Shown here: positions 7,012-15,510 of the stretch, one piece after another
How positions within the stretch are numbered: position 1 is the first letter of the stretch
Layout of the letters: every line of letters starts with the position of its first letter
DNA from: a virus
Reading direction: 5' to 3' (one strand)
Virus record (IMG/VR): IMGVR_UViG_3300025652_000191
Location: 1 to 38,740 of that record
DNA length: 38,740 bases
Notes under the pieces: generated by a model
Told to the model about the DNA's origin: nothing
The model's database searches: none
What the model saw: the letters and a program-made list of their open reading frames with translations, nothing else
Position numbers and translations under genes: made by a program

Positions 7012-7722
7012 ATGGCTGGATTAAGTTATAATGATTTAGTTACAAATATTAGAAGCTACACAGAAACAGATTCTAATGTTTTAACAACTGCTGTTTTAGA
7101 AAATATAATTTTAAACTCACAATATAGAATATTTAGAGATGTACCTATTGATGCAGAGAGAAGACAGCAAACAGGTAATTTAGTTGCTGGCCAAGAGTCT
7201 ATCAATGCTCCTGCAGGAGCCTTATTTATTAGAGGTATACAGGTTTATGATTCAAGTTCTGTGATTACTGGAGCTAATGTTTGGTTAGAGAAAAAAGATT
7301 ATACCTACTTGCAGGAATATCAAGATGTAACAGGAACATCTGAAGCTCAAGGTAAACCTAAATATTACGCTATGTATGGTGGTGGAACGGGTAATACAGA
7401 TACTACATCTGGAAGAATAGCTTTTTCACCAGTGCCAAATACCACCTATAAATTTAGAGTTCATTATAATAAAATGCCAGACACTTTAGAGTCTAGCAAT
7501 CAAACTAATTATATTAGTCTTAATTTTCCTAATGGACTATTATATTGTTGTCTGTCAGAAACTTATGGTTTTTTAAAAGGTCCTATAGACATGTTGACAC
7601 TATATGAAAATAAGTATAAACAAGAGGTACAGAAGTTTGCTAACGAGCAAGTTGGTAGAAGACGAAGAGACGACTACACAGACGGAGCAGTTAGAATACC
7701 AGTAAACTCAGCAAACCCGTAG
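7012..7722 (+). CDS. Tail completion / neck protein
   Basis: A 236-residue protein. The start (YNDLVTNIRSYTETDSNVLT) and IILNSQYRIFRDVPIDAERR match the helical opening of a neck or adaptor family that I recall from cyanophages and marine podoviruses. A beta section (FIRGIQVYDSS; WLEKKDYTYLQEY; IAFSPVPNTTYKFRVHYNKMP) is followed by a helical C-terminus (LTLYENKYKQEVQKFANEQ) and a basic tail (GRRRRDDY). It probably binds the portal-adaptor complex. Assignment is by pattern and synteny with the gene at 5506. Confidence 0.62.
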   Translation: MAGLSYNDLVTNIRSYTETDSNVLTTAVLENIILNSQYRIFRDVPIDAERRQQTGNLVAGQESINAPAGALFIRGIQVYDSSSVITGANVWLEKKDYTYLQEYQDVTGTSEAQGKPKYYAMYGGGTGNTDTTSGRIAFSPVPNTTYKFRVHYNKMPDTLESSNQTNYISLNFPNGLLYCCLSETYGFLKGPIDMLTLYENKYKQEVQKFANEQVGRRRRDDYTDGAVRIPVNSANP

Positions 7723-7732
7723 GAGATAAATT

Positions 7733-8185
7733 ATGGCAATAACATCGGCAATATGTTCAAGTTTTAAACAAGAACTTTTACAAGGTAAACACAATTTTGC
7801 ATCATCAGGTGGTGATACTTTTAAATTAGCATTGTTTGATAGTGATGCTTCTTTGGGTGCAGCAACAACAGATTATTCAACTTCAGAAGAAATTACAAAC
7901 ACATCAGGAACAGCTTATACAGCTGGAGGTGCAACTCTTACAAGATCAGGAGTTGGTTTAACAGGAACTACAGCATTCACAGATTTTAGTGATGTTACAT
8001 ACACTTCAGCTTCTTTTACTGCAAACGGTGCAATGATTTATAATACAACTACAGGAACAAGCACAGGTACAACAGATTCTGTAGCGATTATTGCTTTCGG
8101 TGGTGACAAAACAGCAAGTAATGGAACTTTTAAAATTGAGTTTCCTACAAACGACGCGACAGCAGCAATAATCAGATTAGCATAG
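7733..8185 (+). CDS. Conserved marine-phage tail-region protein
   Basis: A 150-residue protein beginning MAITSAICSSFKQELLQGKH, followed by a Thr/Ser/Gly-rich beta body. The segments DTFKLALFDSDASLG, FTDFSDVTYTSASFTANGAMIYN and FGGDKTASNGTFKIEFP are typical of a widespread tail-associated family in cyanophages and SAR11 phages, known to me as a structural protein without a defined role. The position between neck genes and fibre genes agrees. The ribosome site is TAGGAG. Confidence 0.65.
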   Translation: MAITSAICSSFKQELLQGKHNFASSGGDTFKLALFDSDASLGAATTDYSTSEEITNTSGTAYTAGGATLTRSGVGLTGTTAFTDFSDVTYTSASFTANGAMIYNTTTGTSTGTTDSVAIIAFGGDKTASNGTFKIEFPTNDATAAIIRLA

Positions 8186-8195
8186 GAGGTCGACC

Positions 8196-9137
8196 ATGTC
8201 GACAACTTCAGGATGGGGACGATTCACCTGGGGACAGGCTAATTGGAACCAATCTACAACTTTAAAAACAGGATGGGGTGCCCAACAATGGAGCGGCGAT
8301 GGCGGCTGGGGCGATCTTTCTGATCAAACAGTTTCAGTTTCTTTAACAGGTATACAACTTACAACTAGCATTGGTACAGTTGATGTTCCTGATCAAGTAA
8401 TAACACCTACAAGTTTTGAAATAACATTATCACAGGGAGAAGCTTTTGTTCCTGTTAATATAGATGGTGTATCTTTTTCTGCATCTGTAGGTTCTTTAAC
8501 AGTTAACGATGTAACTATGGGTCTAACAGGCCAAGAAATTACATCTGTTTTAGGCACACCAGTCGTAGCTGATATGACTGTTGGAATGACAGGTCTTGAT
8601 TTAACTTTATCTCAAGGTACAGCATTTGCTCCAAACGATACAGTAATTGTTTCTGGTCAAGAAATAACTTTAACACAAGGCACTGCAACTGGAACTTCTT
8701 CACAAGAAGCAGACTTAACAGGTATTGAAGCAACATTTACTTTAGGTTCTGTAGTTATTCCTAACGATACAGTTCAAATATCTGGACTATCAATGACTTC
8801 AACATTGGGTTCTATTGTTGGATTAGGAGGAGCATTAATTCAACCTACAGCTCAAACAATAACATCTAGTGTAGGATCTTTAACTGTAGAAGAAGGTTTA
8901 GGATTAACAGGACTATCATTTAGTGCTAGTTTAGGAACAATTTCACTAACAGATATTACGGTAGGATTAACTGGACTATCTTCAACGTTTAGTGTAGGAA
9001 CTGTAGACATATTTGCTTATGGCGATGTTGACACTGGTTCTAATACATCGTATAGTAATATTTCAACGGGTTCGAATTCTTCATATTCGAATGTTGCAAC
9101 TGGATCAAATACAAGTTATAACGATGTAGCAGCGTAG
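8196..9137 (+). CDS. Repeat-containing tail protein
   Basis: A 313-residue protein of three parts. Residues 1-45 are Trp/Gly-rich (GWGRFTWGQANWN; GDGGWGD). Residues 50-273 hold about eleven copies of a 20-24-residue unit of the type LTG-x-x-x-T-x-x-x-G-T/S with alternating hydrophobics, as in a stacked beta fibre. The end has three 11-residue repeats with core TGSNTSYSN. It contains no Cys and few charges. A fibre or tail-spike shaft is the likely role; a sticky surface protein is the alternative. GGAGG is 8 nt before the ATG. Confidence 0.65.
   Translation: MSTTSGWGRFTWGQANWNQSTTLKTGWGAQQWSGDGGWGDLSDQTVSVSLTGIQLTTSIGTVDVPDQVITPTSFEITLSQGEAFVPVNIDGVSFSASVGSLTVNDVTMGLTGQEITSVLGTPVVADMTVGMTGLDLTLSQGTAFAPNDTVIVSGQEITLTQGTATGTSSQEADLTGIEATFTLGSVVIPNDTVQISGLSMTSTLGSIVGLGGALIQPTAQTITSSVGSLTVEEGLGLTGLSFSASLGTISLTDITVGLTGLSSTFSVGTVDIFAYGDVDTGSNTSYSNISTGSNSSYSNVATGSNTSYNDVAA
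8343..9014 (+). repeat. About eleven beta-type protein repeats (LTG...GT units)
   Basis: Units aligned by eye share L/V/M-T/S-G, then four to six residues, then a hydrophobic-polar alternation ending G-T/S, for example LTGIQLTTSIGT and LTGLSFSASLGT. Unit spacing varies from about 18 to 27 residues, so the DNA repeats are diverged and not strict tandem copies. Confidence 0.6.
9027..9125 (+). repeat. Three tandem 33-bp repeats encoding TGSN-x-SYSN units
   Basis: The 11-residue units VDTGSNTSYSN, ISTGSNSSYSN and VATGSNTSYND lie at 9027-9059, 9060-9092 and 9093-9125. The protein copies are nearly identical while synonymous codons differ (for example TCT AAT, TCG AAT, TCA AAT), pointing to protein-level selection rather than a recent DNA duplication. 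Confidence 0.75.
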
Positions 9138-9148
9138 GAGAATTTTTT

Positions 9149-10504
9149 ATGGCATCAACATACACACCTTTAGGTGTAGAACTTCAAGCAACCGGTGAAA
9201 ATGCCGGAACATGGGGAACAAAAACTAATACAAACTTACAGATTGTCGAACAGATATCTGGAGGTTATACAACACAAGCGGTAACTGATGGTGCAGATAC
9301 AGCGCTTACTGTATCTGATGGATCAACAGGAGCTACTCTTTCTCATAGAATTATAGAATTTACAGGATCACTTACAGCATCTAGAAATGTTACAATACCT
9401 TTAGATGTACAAAACTTTTATTTCTTAAAAAATGCAACTTCTGGATCTCAAAATGTTGTATTTAAATATGCAACAGGTACAGGTACTTCTGCTACAGTTA
9501 CAAATGGTAAGACTGTAATTGCATATGCAAAAGCAGATGATGGTACTAATCCAAATATTTCTACAATATCACTAGCAAGTGATCTCGTGGATGACACATC
9601 CCCACAATTAGGTGGTAATTTAGATACTAACTCTTTTATGATAGACTTCGATGATGCTCACGGTATCAGAGATGAAAATGGAAACGAACAATTAATTTTT
9701 GAAACAACTGGATCTGCAGTCAACCACATTGATATAACAAATGCTGCAACAGGATCAGGACCAGAGATTGGTGCAGTTGGAGATGATTCTAATATTAATT
9801 TAGAGTTAAAACCAAAAGGAACTGGTGAAGTACAAATTGGTACAGGAGCTGCAACAGCAACTCTTACGTCAAGTGGTGCTTATGATTTAACTTTAGATAC
9901 AAATGGTGGCACAAACTCAGGTACAATTACAATTACAGATGGTGCTAATGGTGCAATCACAGCTACACCAAATGGAACTGGTGAAGTAGTTGTTGGTGGT
10001 AATACAAACCCAGGTACTCTTGTTCTTAACTGTGAATCTAATTCTCACGGAATTAAACTACAGTCACCTCCACATAGTTCATCTCAGAGTTATACACTTA
10101 AATTTCCAACAGGAAATGTTACAGCAGATAGATTTTTAAAAGTAGCTAGTATTACAGGTTCAGGTACAACGGCAGTTGGTCAACTATCTTTTGCTGAAGT
10201 ATCAGGTGGCACTTCATACCAAGCTGTAAAAACTTCAGGATTCACTGCAGTAGCAGGAGAAGGATATTTTTGTAATACAACATCAGCAGCGTTTACAGCA
10301 ACATTACCTGGATCAGCAACAATTGGTGATGAAATAACTTTTATAGATTATGCAGGTACATTTGATACAAATAATTTAACTATTGGAAGAAACTCACACA
10401 ATATACAGGGTGCTGCAGCAGATTTGACAGTGTCAACTGAAAGAGCTGGTTTTACATTAGTTTACGTAGACTCTACTCAAGGTTGGCTATTAAAGGATAA
10501 ATAA
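9149..10504 (+). CDS. Tail fibre / minor tail protein
   Basis: A 451-residue protein starting MASTYTPLGVELQATGENAG, with WGTKTNTNLQIVEQISGGY after it. This opening is common to minor tail proteins of marine phages and probably attaches to the tail. The middle (about 150-330) contains a repeated DDTSPQLGGNLDTNSF-type module, KPKGTGEVQIGTG and PNGTGEVVVGG, followed by HGIKLQSPPH and a Gly/Thr-rich beta C-terminus (FVYVDSTQGWLLKDK-like end). It heads the fibre block and is followed by the propeller genes after 2 nt. A receptor-contact or fibre-base role is inferred. Confidence 0.68.
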   Translation: MASTYTPLGVELQATGENAGTWGTKTNTNLQIVEQISGGYTTQAVTDGADTALTVSDGSTGATLSHRIIEFTGSLTASRNVTIPLDVQNFYFLKNATSGSQNVVFKYATGTGTSATVTNGKTVIAYAKADDGTNPNISTISLASDLVDDTSPQLGGNLDTNSFMIDFDDAHGIRDENGNEQLIFETTGSAVNHIDITNAATGSGPEIGAVGDDSNINLELKPKGTGEVQIGTGAATATLTSSGAYDLTLDTNGGTNSGTITITDGANGAITATPNGTGEVVVGGNTNPGTLVLNCESNSHGIKLQSPPHSSSQSYTLKFPTGNVTADRFLKVASITGSGTTAVGQLSFAEVSGGTSYQAVKTSGFTAVAGEGYFCNTTSAAFTATLPGSATIGDEITFIDYAGTFDTNNLTIGRNSHNIQGAAADLTVSTERAGFTLVYVDSTQGWLLKDK

Positions 10505-10506
10505 TA

Positions 10507-11502
10507 ATGGCTGAGTATAAAGGTATAAAGGGTTTTCAAGTACAAACCCGTACGGACGATCCATCACCAACTGAGGCACAAACTGGAGATTTTTATTACA
10601 ATTCCTCAACAGGACAATTTAAAACTATAGGCACAGGTGGAGCGCCTATTGGTTCTTGGTCATCTGGTGGTGCTATGAATACAACAAGAGCACAGACAAT
10701 GGCAGGTGGAAATTCTACCGCAGCAGTTGTTGGTGGCGGTGGTCCGCCAGCAGGAGGCACACAATCAGAAACCTATAATGGTACATCTTGGACAGAAGTT
10801 AATGAATTAAATAATTCTACTAGATTAAATGCAGGATCAGGAGCATATAATTCAGCATTAAGTATAGCTGGTTATACAACAACCTATATTGCTAAAGCAG
10901 AATCTTGGAATGGAACAAGTTGGACAGAAATTTCAGACGTAAATGTATCTAGACTTCAAGGTGGTTCAGCTGGAGCTTCAGCTACTTCGGGTATGTTTTT
11001 TGCTGGCGAAGGACCTCCTCCGTGGACAACTCATAGAGATAAAACAGAAATATGGAATGGTTCAAGTTGGACAGAAGTAAATGAATTAAATACAGGTAGA
11101 ACACAGATAGCAGGAGCAGGAATTACAACATCTGCTTTAGGCGCAGGAGGACACCCTGGAAGTGGTTACACTGCTGATGTTGAACTTTGGGACGGAACTT
11201 CTTGGACAGAAACAACAAATTTAAATACATCAAGAGAAGGCAGAATGGGATTTGGAGCTGTTAATACCGCTGCAATAATTTCAGGGGGTAGAAGTCCATA
11301 TACTGGAAACACAGAATCTTGGGACGGAACTTCTTGGACTGAAATTGCAGATCTAGCAACAGGTAGATATAATGGAAGTGCTTCAGGATCTTCCACAAAT
11401 GGCATACTTCAAGGTGGATCTACATCAGGAACTAGCGGATCAACGACAACAGAAGAATGGAACGCAGCAGAATTTGAAATTAAAACAGTGACAACAAGTT
11501 AA
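10507..11502 (+). CDS. Kelch-like six-repeat propeller protein, tail fibre type (copy 1)
   Basis: A 331-residue protein. The N-terminus MAEYKGIKGFQVQTR is shared with the next two fibre genes. A linker TGDFYYNSSTGQFK (about 26-39) leads into six repeats from residue 50. Each has N-T-x-R, an Ala-rich strand, a GG pair and E-x-W-N/D-G-T/S-S-W-T-E, which marks a beta-propeller of the kelch/galactose oxidase kind. The last unit ends TTEEWNAA, followed by KTVTTS. With six units a closed six-bladed ring is likely. A role in receptor or surface-sugar binding is inferred from tail context. Confidence 0.68.
   Translation: MAEYKGIKGFQVQTRTDDPSPTEAQTGDFYYNSSTGQFKTIGTGGAPIGSWSSGGAMNTTRAQTMAGGNSTAAVVGGGGPPAGGTQSETYNGTSWTEVNELNNSTRLNAGSGAYNSALSIAGYTTTYIAKAESWNGTSWTEISDVNVSRLQGGSAGASATSGMFFAGEGPPPWTTHRDKTEIWNGSSWTEVNELNTGRTQIAGAGITTSALGAGGHPGSGYTADVELWDGTSWTETTNLNTSREGRMGFGAVNTAAIISGGRSPYTGNTESWDGTSWTEIADLATGRYNGSASGSSTNGILQGGSTSGTSGSTTTEEWNAAEFEIKTVTTS
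10654..11467 (+). repeat. Six kelch-like repeats, propeller 1
   Basis: The first half-unit begins SWSSGGAMN and the last ends EEWNA; five internal W-N/D-G-T/S-SWTE junctions separate six units of about 45 residues. At DNA level a 20-bp run is identical at 11188-11207 and 11320-11339. Confidence 0.75.
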
Positions 11503-11538
11503 TAATGAAATATAAACAAGAAAAAGGAGGAAGCAACT

Positions 11539-11823
11539 ATGGCATATAAATACTGTACAGCGACTAACTGGGGTAAAAACTTTTTCACTCACGAAGAGAG
11601 AAAACAGTTTCACCTTTCAGGACATCCTGGTGAAGTATGGGTTGTAGGCGATAATCTTTACGGTGATCAATGGATCGGTAAAGTAGCAGGTGCAATTAAG
11701 ACAAAAGAAGAAGCACAAGCTATCGTTACTGGTGAAATCGAAGCAGCACAAACTGCTTGGGATGCATTATCAGCTGAAGAGCAAGAGCGAAACCCAAGAC
11801 CTACATTATATAATCTTCCATAG
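11539..11823 (+). CDS. Small conserved protein between fibre genes
   Basis: A 94-residue protein beginning MAYKYCTATNWGKNFFTHEE, with FHLSGHPGEVWVVGDNLYGDQWIGK in the centre and a helical acidic C-terminus (KEEAQAIVTGEIEAAQTAWD). I recall close relatives near fibre genes in marine phages, without a known function. It has one of the strongest ribosome sites here (AAGGAGG). Because it lies between two related propeller genes it may be a fibre assembly factor or a fibre-bound capping protein; this is inference. Confidence 0.62.
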   Translation: MAYKYCTATNWGKNFFTHEERKQFHLSGHPGEVWVVGDNLYGDQWIGKVAGAIKTKEEAQAIVTGEIEAAQTAWDALSAEEQERNPRPTLYNLP

Positions 11824-11833
11824 TCTTTAGCCT

Positions 11834-13648
11834 ATGGCAAATTATTCAGATATAAAAGGATTTACAGTTCAAACACTGTCTAGCGATCCAGCTGCGTCTC
11901 AAGCATCTACAGGATCATGGGCTAGTGGTGGATCTTTAAACACAGGGCGATATGGTGTTGGCGCTAGTGGTATAAGCAACTCATCTAGTTTAGCTTTTGC
12001 TGGTAATAATGGTGGTGGAGTTGTTAATAATACAGAATCTTATAATGGTTCAAGTTGGACAGAACTTAATAACATAAATACTTCAAGGTTTTATTTAGGT
12101 GGTCAAGGAACTCAAGGAGCAGCATTAGGATTTGGTGGTGAAACTCCAGGTAAAACTGCTGTTTCAGAAACTTGGGATGGTACAAATTGGACAGAAGGAA
12201 ACGATTTAAACACAGCAAGACTTTCATTAGGATCTGGTTCTTTAGCTTATACAGAAGCACTTTGTGTGGGTGGTTGGAAAAGTCCAGGGGTAGCAAGTGA
12301 AGTTGAATCCTATGATGGTACAAGTTGGACTGAAATAGCTGAAATGAATACTGCTAGAAATGGCCCATTTGTATCAGGAGATAACACTAATGCAATAGTT
12401 TCAGGTGGTTCTGTAGAACCAGGTGTACAAACTAAAGCAGAATTATGGAATGGTTCTTCGTGGACTGAAACTGGAGATATAAATACAGCAAGATATAATG
12501 GCGGTGCAGCTGGAACTTATACTAGTGCATTAATTTATGGTGGTTCAAATCAAGGAGGAACAGTAGACGCTGAAACAGAAGCTTGGGATGGATCTAGCTG
12601 GACAGAGTTAGCAGATTTATCAGCTGCAAGAAGTTATGCAGATGGCGCTGGTATATCAAATACAAATGCAATTTATGCTGGAGGATATACTACAACCACT
12701 GTTGCTACTACAGAAGAATGGACAACAACACCAGCTGCAACATTTTCAAAAAGTACTGAAGGACAATTATATTATAATTCAACAACAAACACTTTTAAAG
12801 AAACGATAACAGATATACCAAGCACCTCTTGGTCATCTGGTGGTACAATGAATACTGGAAGATTTTATGCAGCAGGATCGGGAGCAAGTAATGAATCTGC
12901 AAGAATATTTGCTGGAGGAACATCTACAGCATCTACTTCAGTTTTAAACGAATCTTATAATGGAACTGCTTTTACAGAAGATGCTGATTTAAATACAGCA
13001 AGAGATAAAACTGCTGGAACGGGAACATTAACACTTGCATTAGTAATTGCAGGAACAGATTCAAATCTTGCAAATGTAGAAGCTTGGAATGGATCTTCAT
13101 GGACTGAAACCACTGATGTAAATACTGCTAGAAGACAAGGTATGGGTGTTGGTTTAGCGGCTCCTGCTTCTTTATATGCAGGTGGTTATACTACTACTTT
13201 TGTTGCTAGTGTTGAATCATGGAATGGATCTTCATGGACTGAAGTAAGTGATCTTAACACAGCTCGTATAAGTGGAGGGGCGGCAGGGACTCAAACAGAA
13301 GGATTAGTTTTTGGTGGAGAACCTACAACTGCTAATACAGAATCTTGGGATGGATCAAGTTGGACAGAAGTAAATAATTTAAATACTGCAAGATATTTTT
13401 TAGCGGGTTCAGGTACTCAAACACAAGCTCTTGCTTTTGGAGGATATGTATCAACTGATGTAGCTAACACTGAAGTTTGGAACGGTTCTTCTTGGACAGA
13501 GTTAAATGATTTATCGACAGCTGCTAGAGCTGCTAGCGGTAAAAATTCAGCGACAAGTGCACTTGCAGCAGGAGGAGGACCTCCAGCAACTTCACAATCA
13601 GAAGAGTGGACAGCAAGTTTAGCTAATAAAACAATTACAACGAGTTAA
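11834..13648 (+). CDS. Kelch-like tail fibre with two propellers (copy 2)
   Basis: A 604-residue protein. The N-terminus MANYSDIKGFTVQTL resembles the openings of the genes at 10507 and 13651. Six kelch-like repeats follow (about 28-296), a linker with EGQLYYNSTTNTFK, and six more (about 331-597), closing with EEWTASLANKTITTS. The linker repeats the FYYNSSTGQFK module of copy 1, suggesting fusion of two single-propeller genes. There are no transmembrane segments. Tail receptor-binding is the likely role. The gene begins 10 nt after its neighbour without a clear Shine-Dalgarno sequence. Confidence 0.68.
   Translation: MANYSDIKGFTVQTLSSDPAASQASTGSWASGGSLNTGRYGVGASGISNSSSLAFAGNNGGGVVNNTESYNGSSWTELNNINTSRFYLGGQGTQGAALGFGGETPGKTAVSETWDGTNWTEGNDLNTARLSLGSGSLAYTEALCVGGWKSPGVASEVESYDGTSWTEIAEMNTARNGPFVSGDNTNAIVSGGSVEPGVQTKAELWNGSSWTETGDINTARYNGGAAGTYTSALIYGGSNQGGTVDAETEAWDGSSWTELADLSAARSYADGAGISNTNAIYAGGYTTTTVATTEEWTTTPAATFSKSTEGQLYYNSTTNTFKETITDIPSTSWSSGGTMNTGRFYAAGSGASNESARIFAGGTSTASTSVLNESYNGTAFTEDADLNTARDKTAGTGTLTLALVIAGTDSNLANVEAWNGSSWTETTDVNTARRQGMGVGLAAPASLYAGGYTTTFVASVESWNGSSWTEVSDLNTARISGGAAGTQTEGLVFGGEPTTANTESWDGSSWTEVNNLNTARYFLAGSGTQTQALAFGGYVSTDVANTEVWNGSSWTELNDLSTAARAASGKNSATSALAAGGGPPATSQSEEWTASLANKTITTS
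11915..12725 (+). repeat. Six kelch-like repeats, propeller 2
   Basis: The units run from SWASGGSLN to EEWTTTP. Junctions such as SYNGSSWTE, WDGTNWTE, YDGTSWTE and WDGSSWTE mark the blades. The same N-T-A/S-R and GG positions recur in every unit. Confidence 0.75.
12826..13625 (+). repeat. Six kelch-like repeats, propeller 3
   Basis: The units run from SWSSGGTMN to EEWTASL. One blade junction is divergent (YNGTAFTE in place of SSWTE). A 24-bp run, starting TGGAATGGATCTTC, is identical at 13085-13108 and 13220-13243. Confidence 0.75.
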
Positions 13649-13650
13649 TT

Positions 13651-15453
13651 ATGGCAAAGTATAGAGAAGTAAAAGGAATTACAGTACAAACAAGAGACAG
13701 CGATCCAGTTGTTGGAGGAGTGGCTGGAGCATCTTGGTCTAGTGGTGGAAGTTTAAATACTGCAAGATATGCTTTAAAATCAGTAGGAACTCAAACTCAA
13801 GCTTTAGCGTTTTCTGGTTGGCAACCTCCATATTCAGCATTAACAGAACAATATGACGGATCATCATGGACCGAAGTTGGAGACTTGAATACTGCAAGGC
13901 AAGCAGGTTATGAAGCTGGAGTTTATAATTCTGCTTTATCTTCTGGTGGAGAAGTATCTGGAGGATCAAACACAGCTAATGTAGAGTCTTGGAATGGATC
14001 AGCTTGGACAGAAACAACGGATTTAAACACAGCAAGAAGAAATGGAGGCGGTGCAGGGTCTAGTAATACAAATGCATTGGTTTTTGGTGGTTATACAGGA
14101 TCTCCTGTTGCTGTTAATGAATTATGGAATGGATCTAGCTGGACTGAGGTTGGAGATCTAAATACTGCAAGATATGGTATAGCAGGAACAGGAACTAATA
14201 CAGCTGCTTTAGCAATTACTGGTAATCCTAATTCATCTATTAATGAATTATGGAATGGATCATCTTGGACTGAAGTTGGAGACACAAATACTGGAAGAAA
14301 CGCAGGAGCTGCTGCAGGAACTACTACAGAAGCTTTAATTTTTGGTGGAGCGCCTAATATTGCTAATACAGAATTTTGGAATGGTTCTAGTTGGACAGAG
14401 GTCGCAGACTTAACTACAGGAAGAGGTCAATTAGGTGGTAACGGTACATCAACTGCAGGTTTAGCTGTTGGTGGCGAACCTCCTACAACTGGTGTTACAG
14501 AAGAATTTTCAGTTGCACCTCCAACATCGGCTATCTTAACAGAAGGTGATATATTTTTATCTGGGGGCACAACGTTAAAAGCTTTTGGAAAAGCGGCGGG
14601 CTTACCTACAGCAACATGGTCTAGTGGTGGTAATTTAAATACAGCAAGGTCTAGTCCAGGTAAAGGAACACAAGGCACTCAAACGTCAGCATTGGCTATA
14701 GGAGGAAGTGTTCCAGCTAAAATAGCTAACAATGAATCGTATAATGGTTCTACTTGGACAGAAGTTGGAGATATAAACACTGCAAGAAATAGTGCAGGCG
14801 CAGCAGGAACTAATACTGCAGCATTACTTTCTTCTGGAAATACTGGTTCTGCTACTACTATTAATGAAAGTTGGGATGGGTCCTCTTGGACTGAAGTTGG
14901 GGATTTAAATAGTTCTCATAGCACAACATTTCAAGCTGGAACACAAACCGCTAGTTTAATATTTGGAGGAACGCCTACACCAACAAATGCTAACACAGAA
15001 TCTTGGAATGGAAGCGCTTGGACAGAAGTAAATAATTTAAACTCTGGTAGATATTCTCATGGAGGAGCAGGCATTCAAACAGATGCTTTAGCTTTTGGAG
15101 GTTCACCAGAACCTGGCGGTGTTAATTTAACAGAAAAATGGGACGGAACAAGTTGGACTGAAGTAAATAATTTAAATACAGCAAGAACTTATATAGCTGG
15201 TGCTGGAACTTCTTCATCACAAGCTCTTGCATTTGGAGGTTTAGTTGGTGCAAGTTATAAAGGTGAAACAGAAGTATGGAATGGTTCATCATGGTCTGAA
15301 GGTGCAGATTTAGCAACAGTTAGATTTGATTCAGGAAATGCTGGTTCTGGTGTTTCTGCTCTAGCTTATGCAGGTTCAGTACCAGGTACAATAACAAATG
15401 CTACAGAAGAATGGACAGCTGATGCTGCGTTAGCTACAGTAACGTTATCGTAG
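13651..15453 (+). CDS. Kelch-like tail fibre with two propellers (copy 3)
   Basis: A 600-residue protein opening MAKYREVKGITVQTR. Six repeats (about 27-288) are followed by a linker with EGDIFLSGGTTLKAF, then six more (about 321-592), ending EEWTADAALATVTLS. The architecture equals copy 2, but the strand and loop residues between conserved W and G positions differ widely, as expected for ligand-facing loops. It ends the fibre block and is followed by the promoter of the oxygenase operon. The start lies 2 nt after the previous stop with no ribosome site, so it is probably coupled to copy 2. Confidence 0.68.
   Translation: MAKYREVKGITVQTRDSDPVVGGVAGASWSSGGSLNTARYALKSVGTQTQALAFSGWQPPYSALTEQYDGSSWTEVGDLNTARQAGYEAGVYNSALSSGGEVSGGSNTANVESWNGSAWTETTDLNTARRNGGGAGSSNTNALVFGGYTGSPVAVNELWNGSSWTEVGDLNTARYGIAGTGTNTAALAITGNPNSSINELWNGSSWTEVGDTNTGRNAGAAAGTTTEALIFGGAPNIANTEFWNGSSWTEVADLTTGRGQLGGNGTSTAGLAVGGEPPTTGVTEEFSVAPPTSAILTEGDIFLSGGTTLKAFGKAAGLPTATWSSGGNLNTARSSPGKGTQGTQTSALAIGGSVPAKIANNESYNGSTWTEVGDINTARNSAGAAGTNTAALLSSGNTGSATTINESWDGSSWTEVGDLNSSHSTTFQAGTQTASLIFGGTPTPTNANTESWNGSAWTEVNNLNSGRYSHGGAGIQTDALAFGGSPEPGGVNLTEKWDGTSWTEVNNLNTARTYIAGAGTSSSQALAFGGLVGASYKGETEVWNGSSWSEGADLATVRFDSGNAGSGVSALAYAGSVPGTITNATEEWTADAALATVTLS
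13732..14515 (+). repeat. Six kelch-like repeats, propeller 4
   Basis: The units run from SWSSGGSLN to EEFSVAPP. Three junctions read W-N-G-S-S-W-T-E-V-G-D and are nearly identical in protein, while the surrounding loops differ. Confidence 0.75.
14613..15430 (+). repeat. Six kelch-like repeats, propeller 5
   Basis: The units run from TWSSGGNLN to EEWTADAA. One blade has NSSH in place of the usual NTAR, and the last junction reads SSWSEGAD instead of SSWTE; otherwise the pattern is intact. Confidence 0.75.
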
Positions 15454-15455
15454 AC

Positions 15456-15483
15456 TTGACCTTTCTATAAAAAGGTATATATA
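15456..15483 (+). promoter_or_regulatory. Predicted sigma70-type promoter of the oxygenase operon
   Basis: TTGACC (15456-15461) and TATATA (15478-15483) are 16 nt apart, followed by a leader of about 20 nt with the ribosome site AAAGGAG just before the ATG at 15511. ACCTTT and AAAGGT between the two boxes can pair as a 6-bp hairpin, possibly also a weak end for the upstream fibre transcript. Placement directly before a tightly coupled five-gene unit supports it. Confidence 0.6.
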
Positions 15484-15510
15484 CAGATTAGAAATAATAA
15501 AGGAGAAAAT

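Noticed and set aside
10507-15453. Repeats considered as a CRISPR array
   Set aside because: The repeats are coding, kelch-like, about 130-150 bp apart and degenerate, with no constant palindromic unit and no cas genes.
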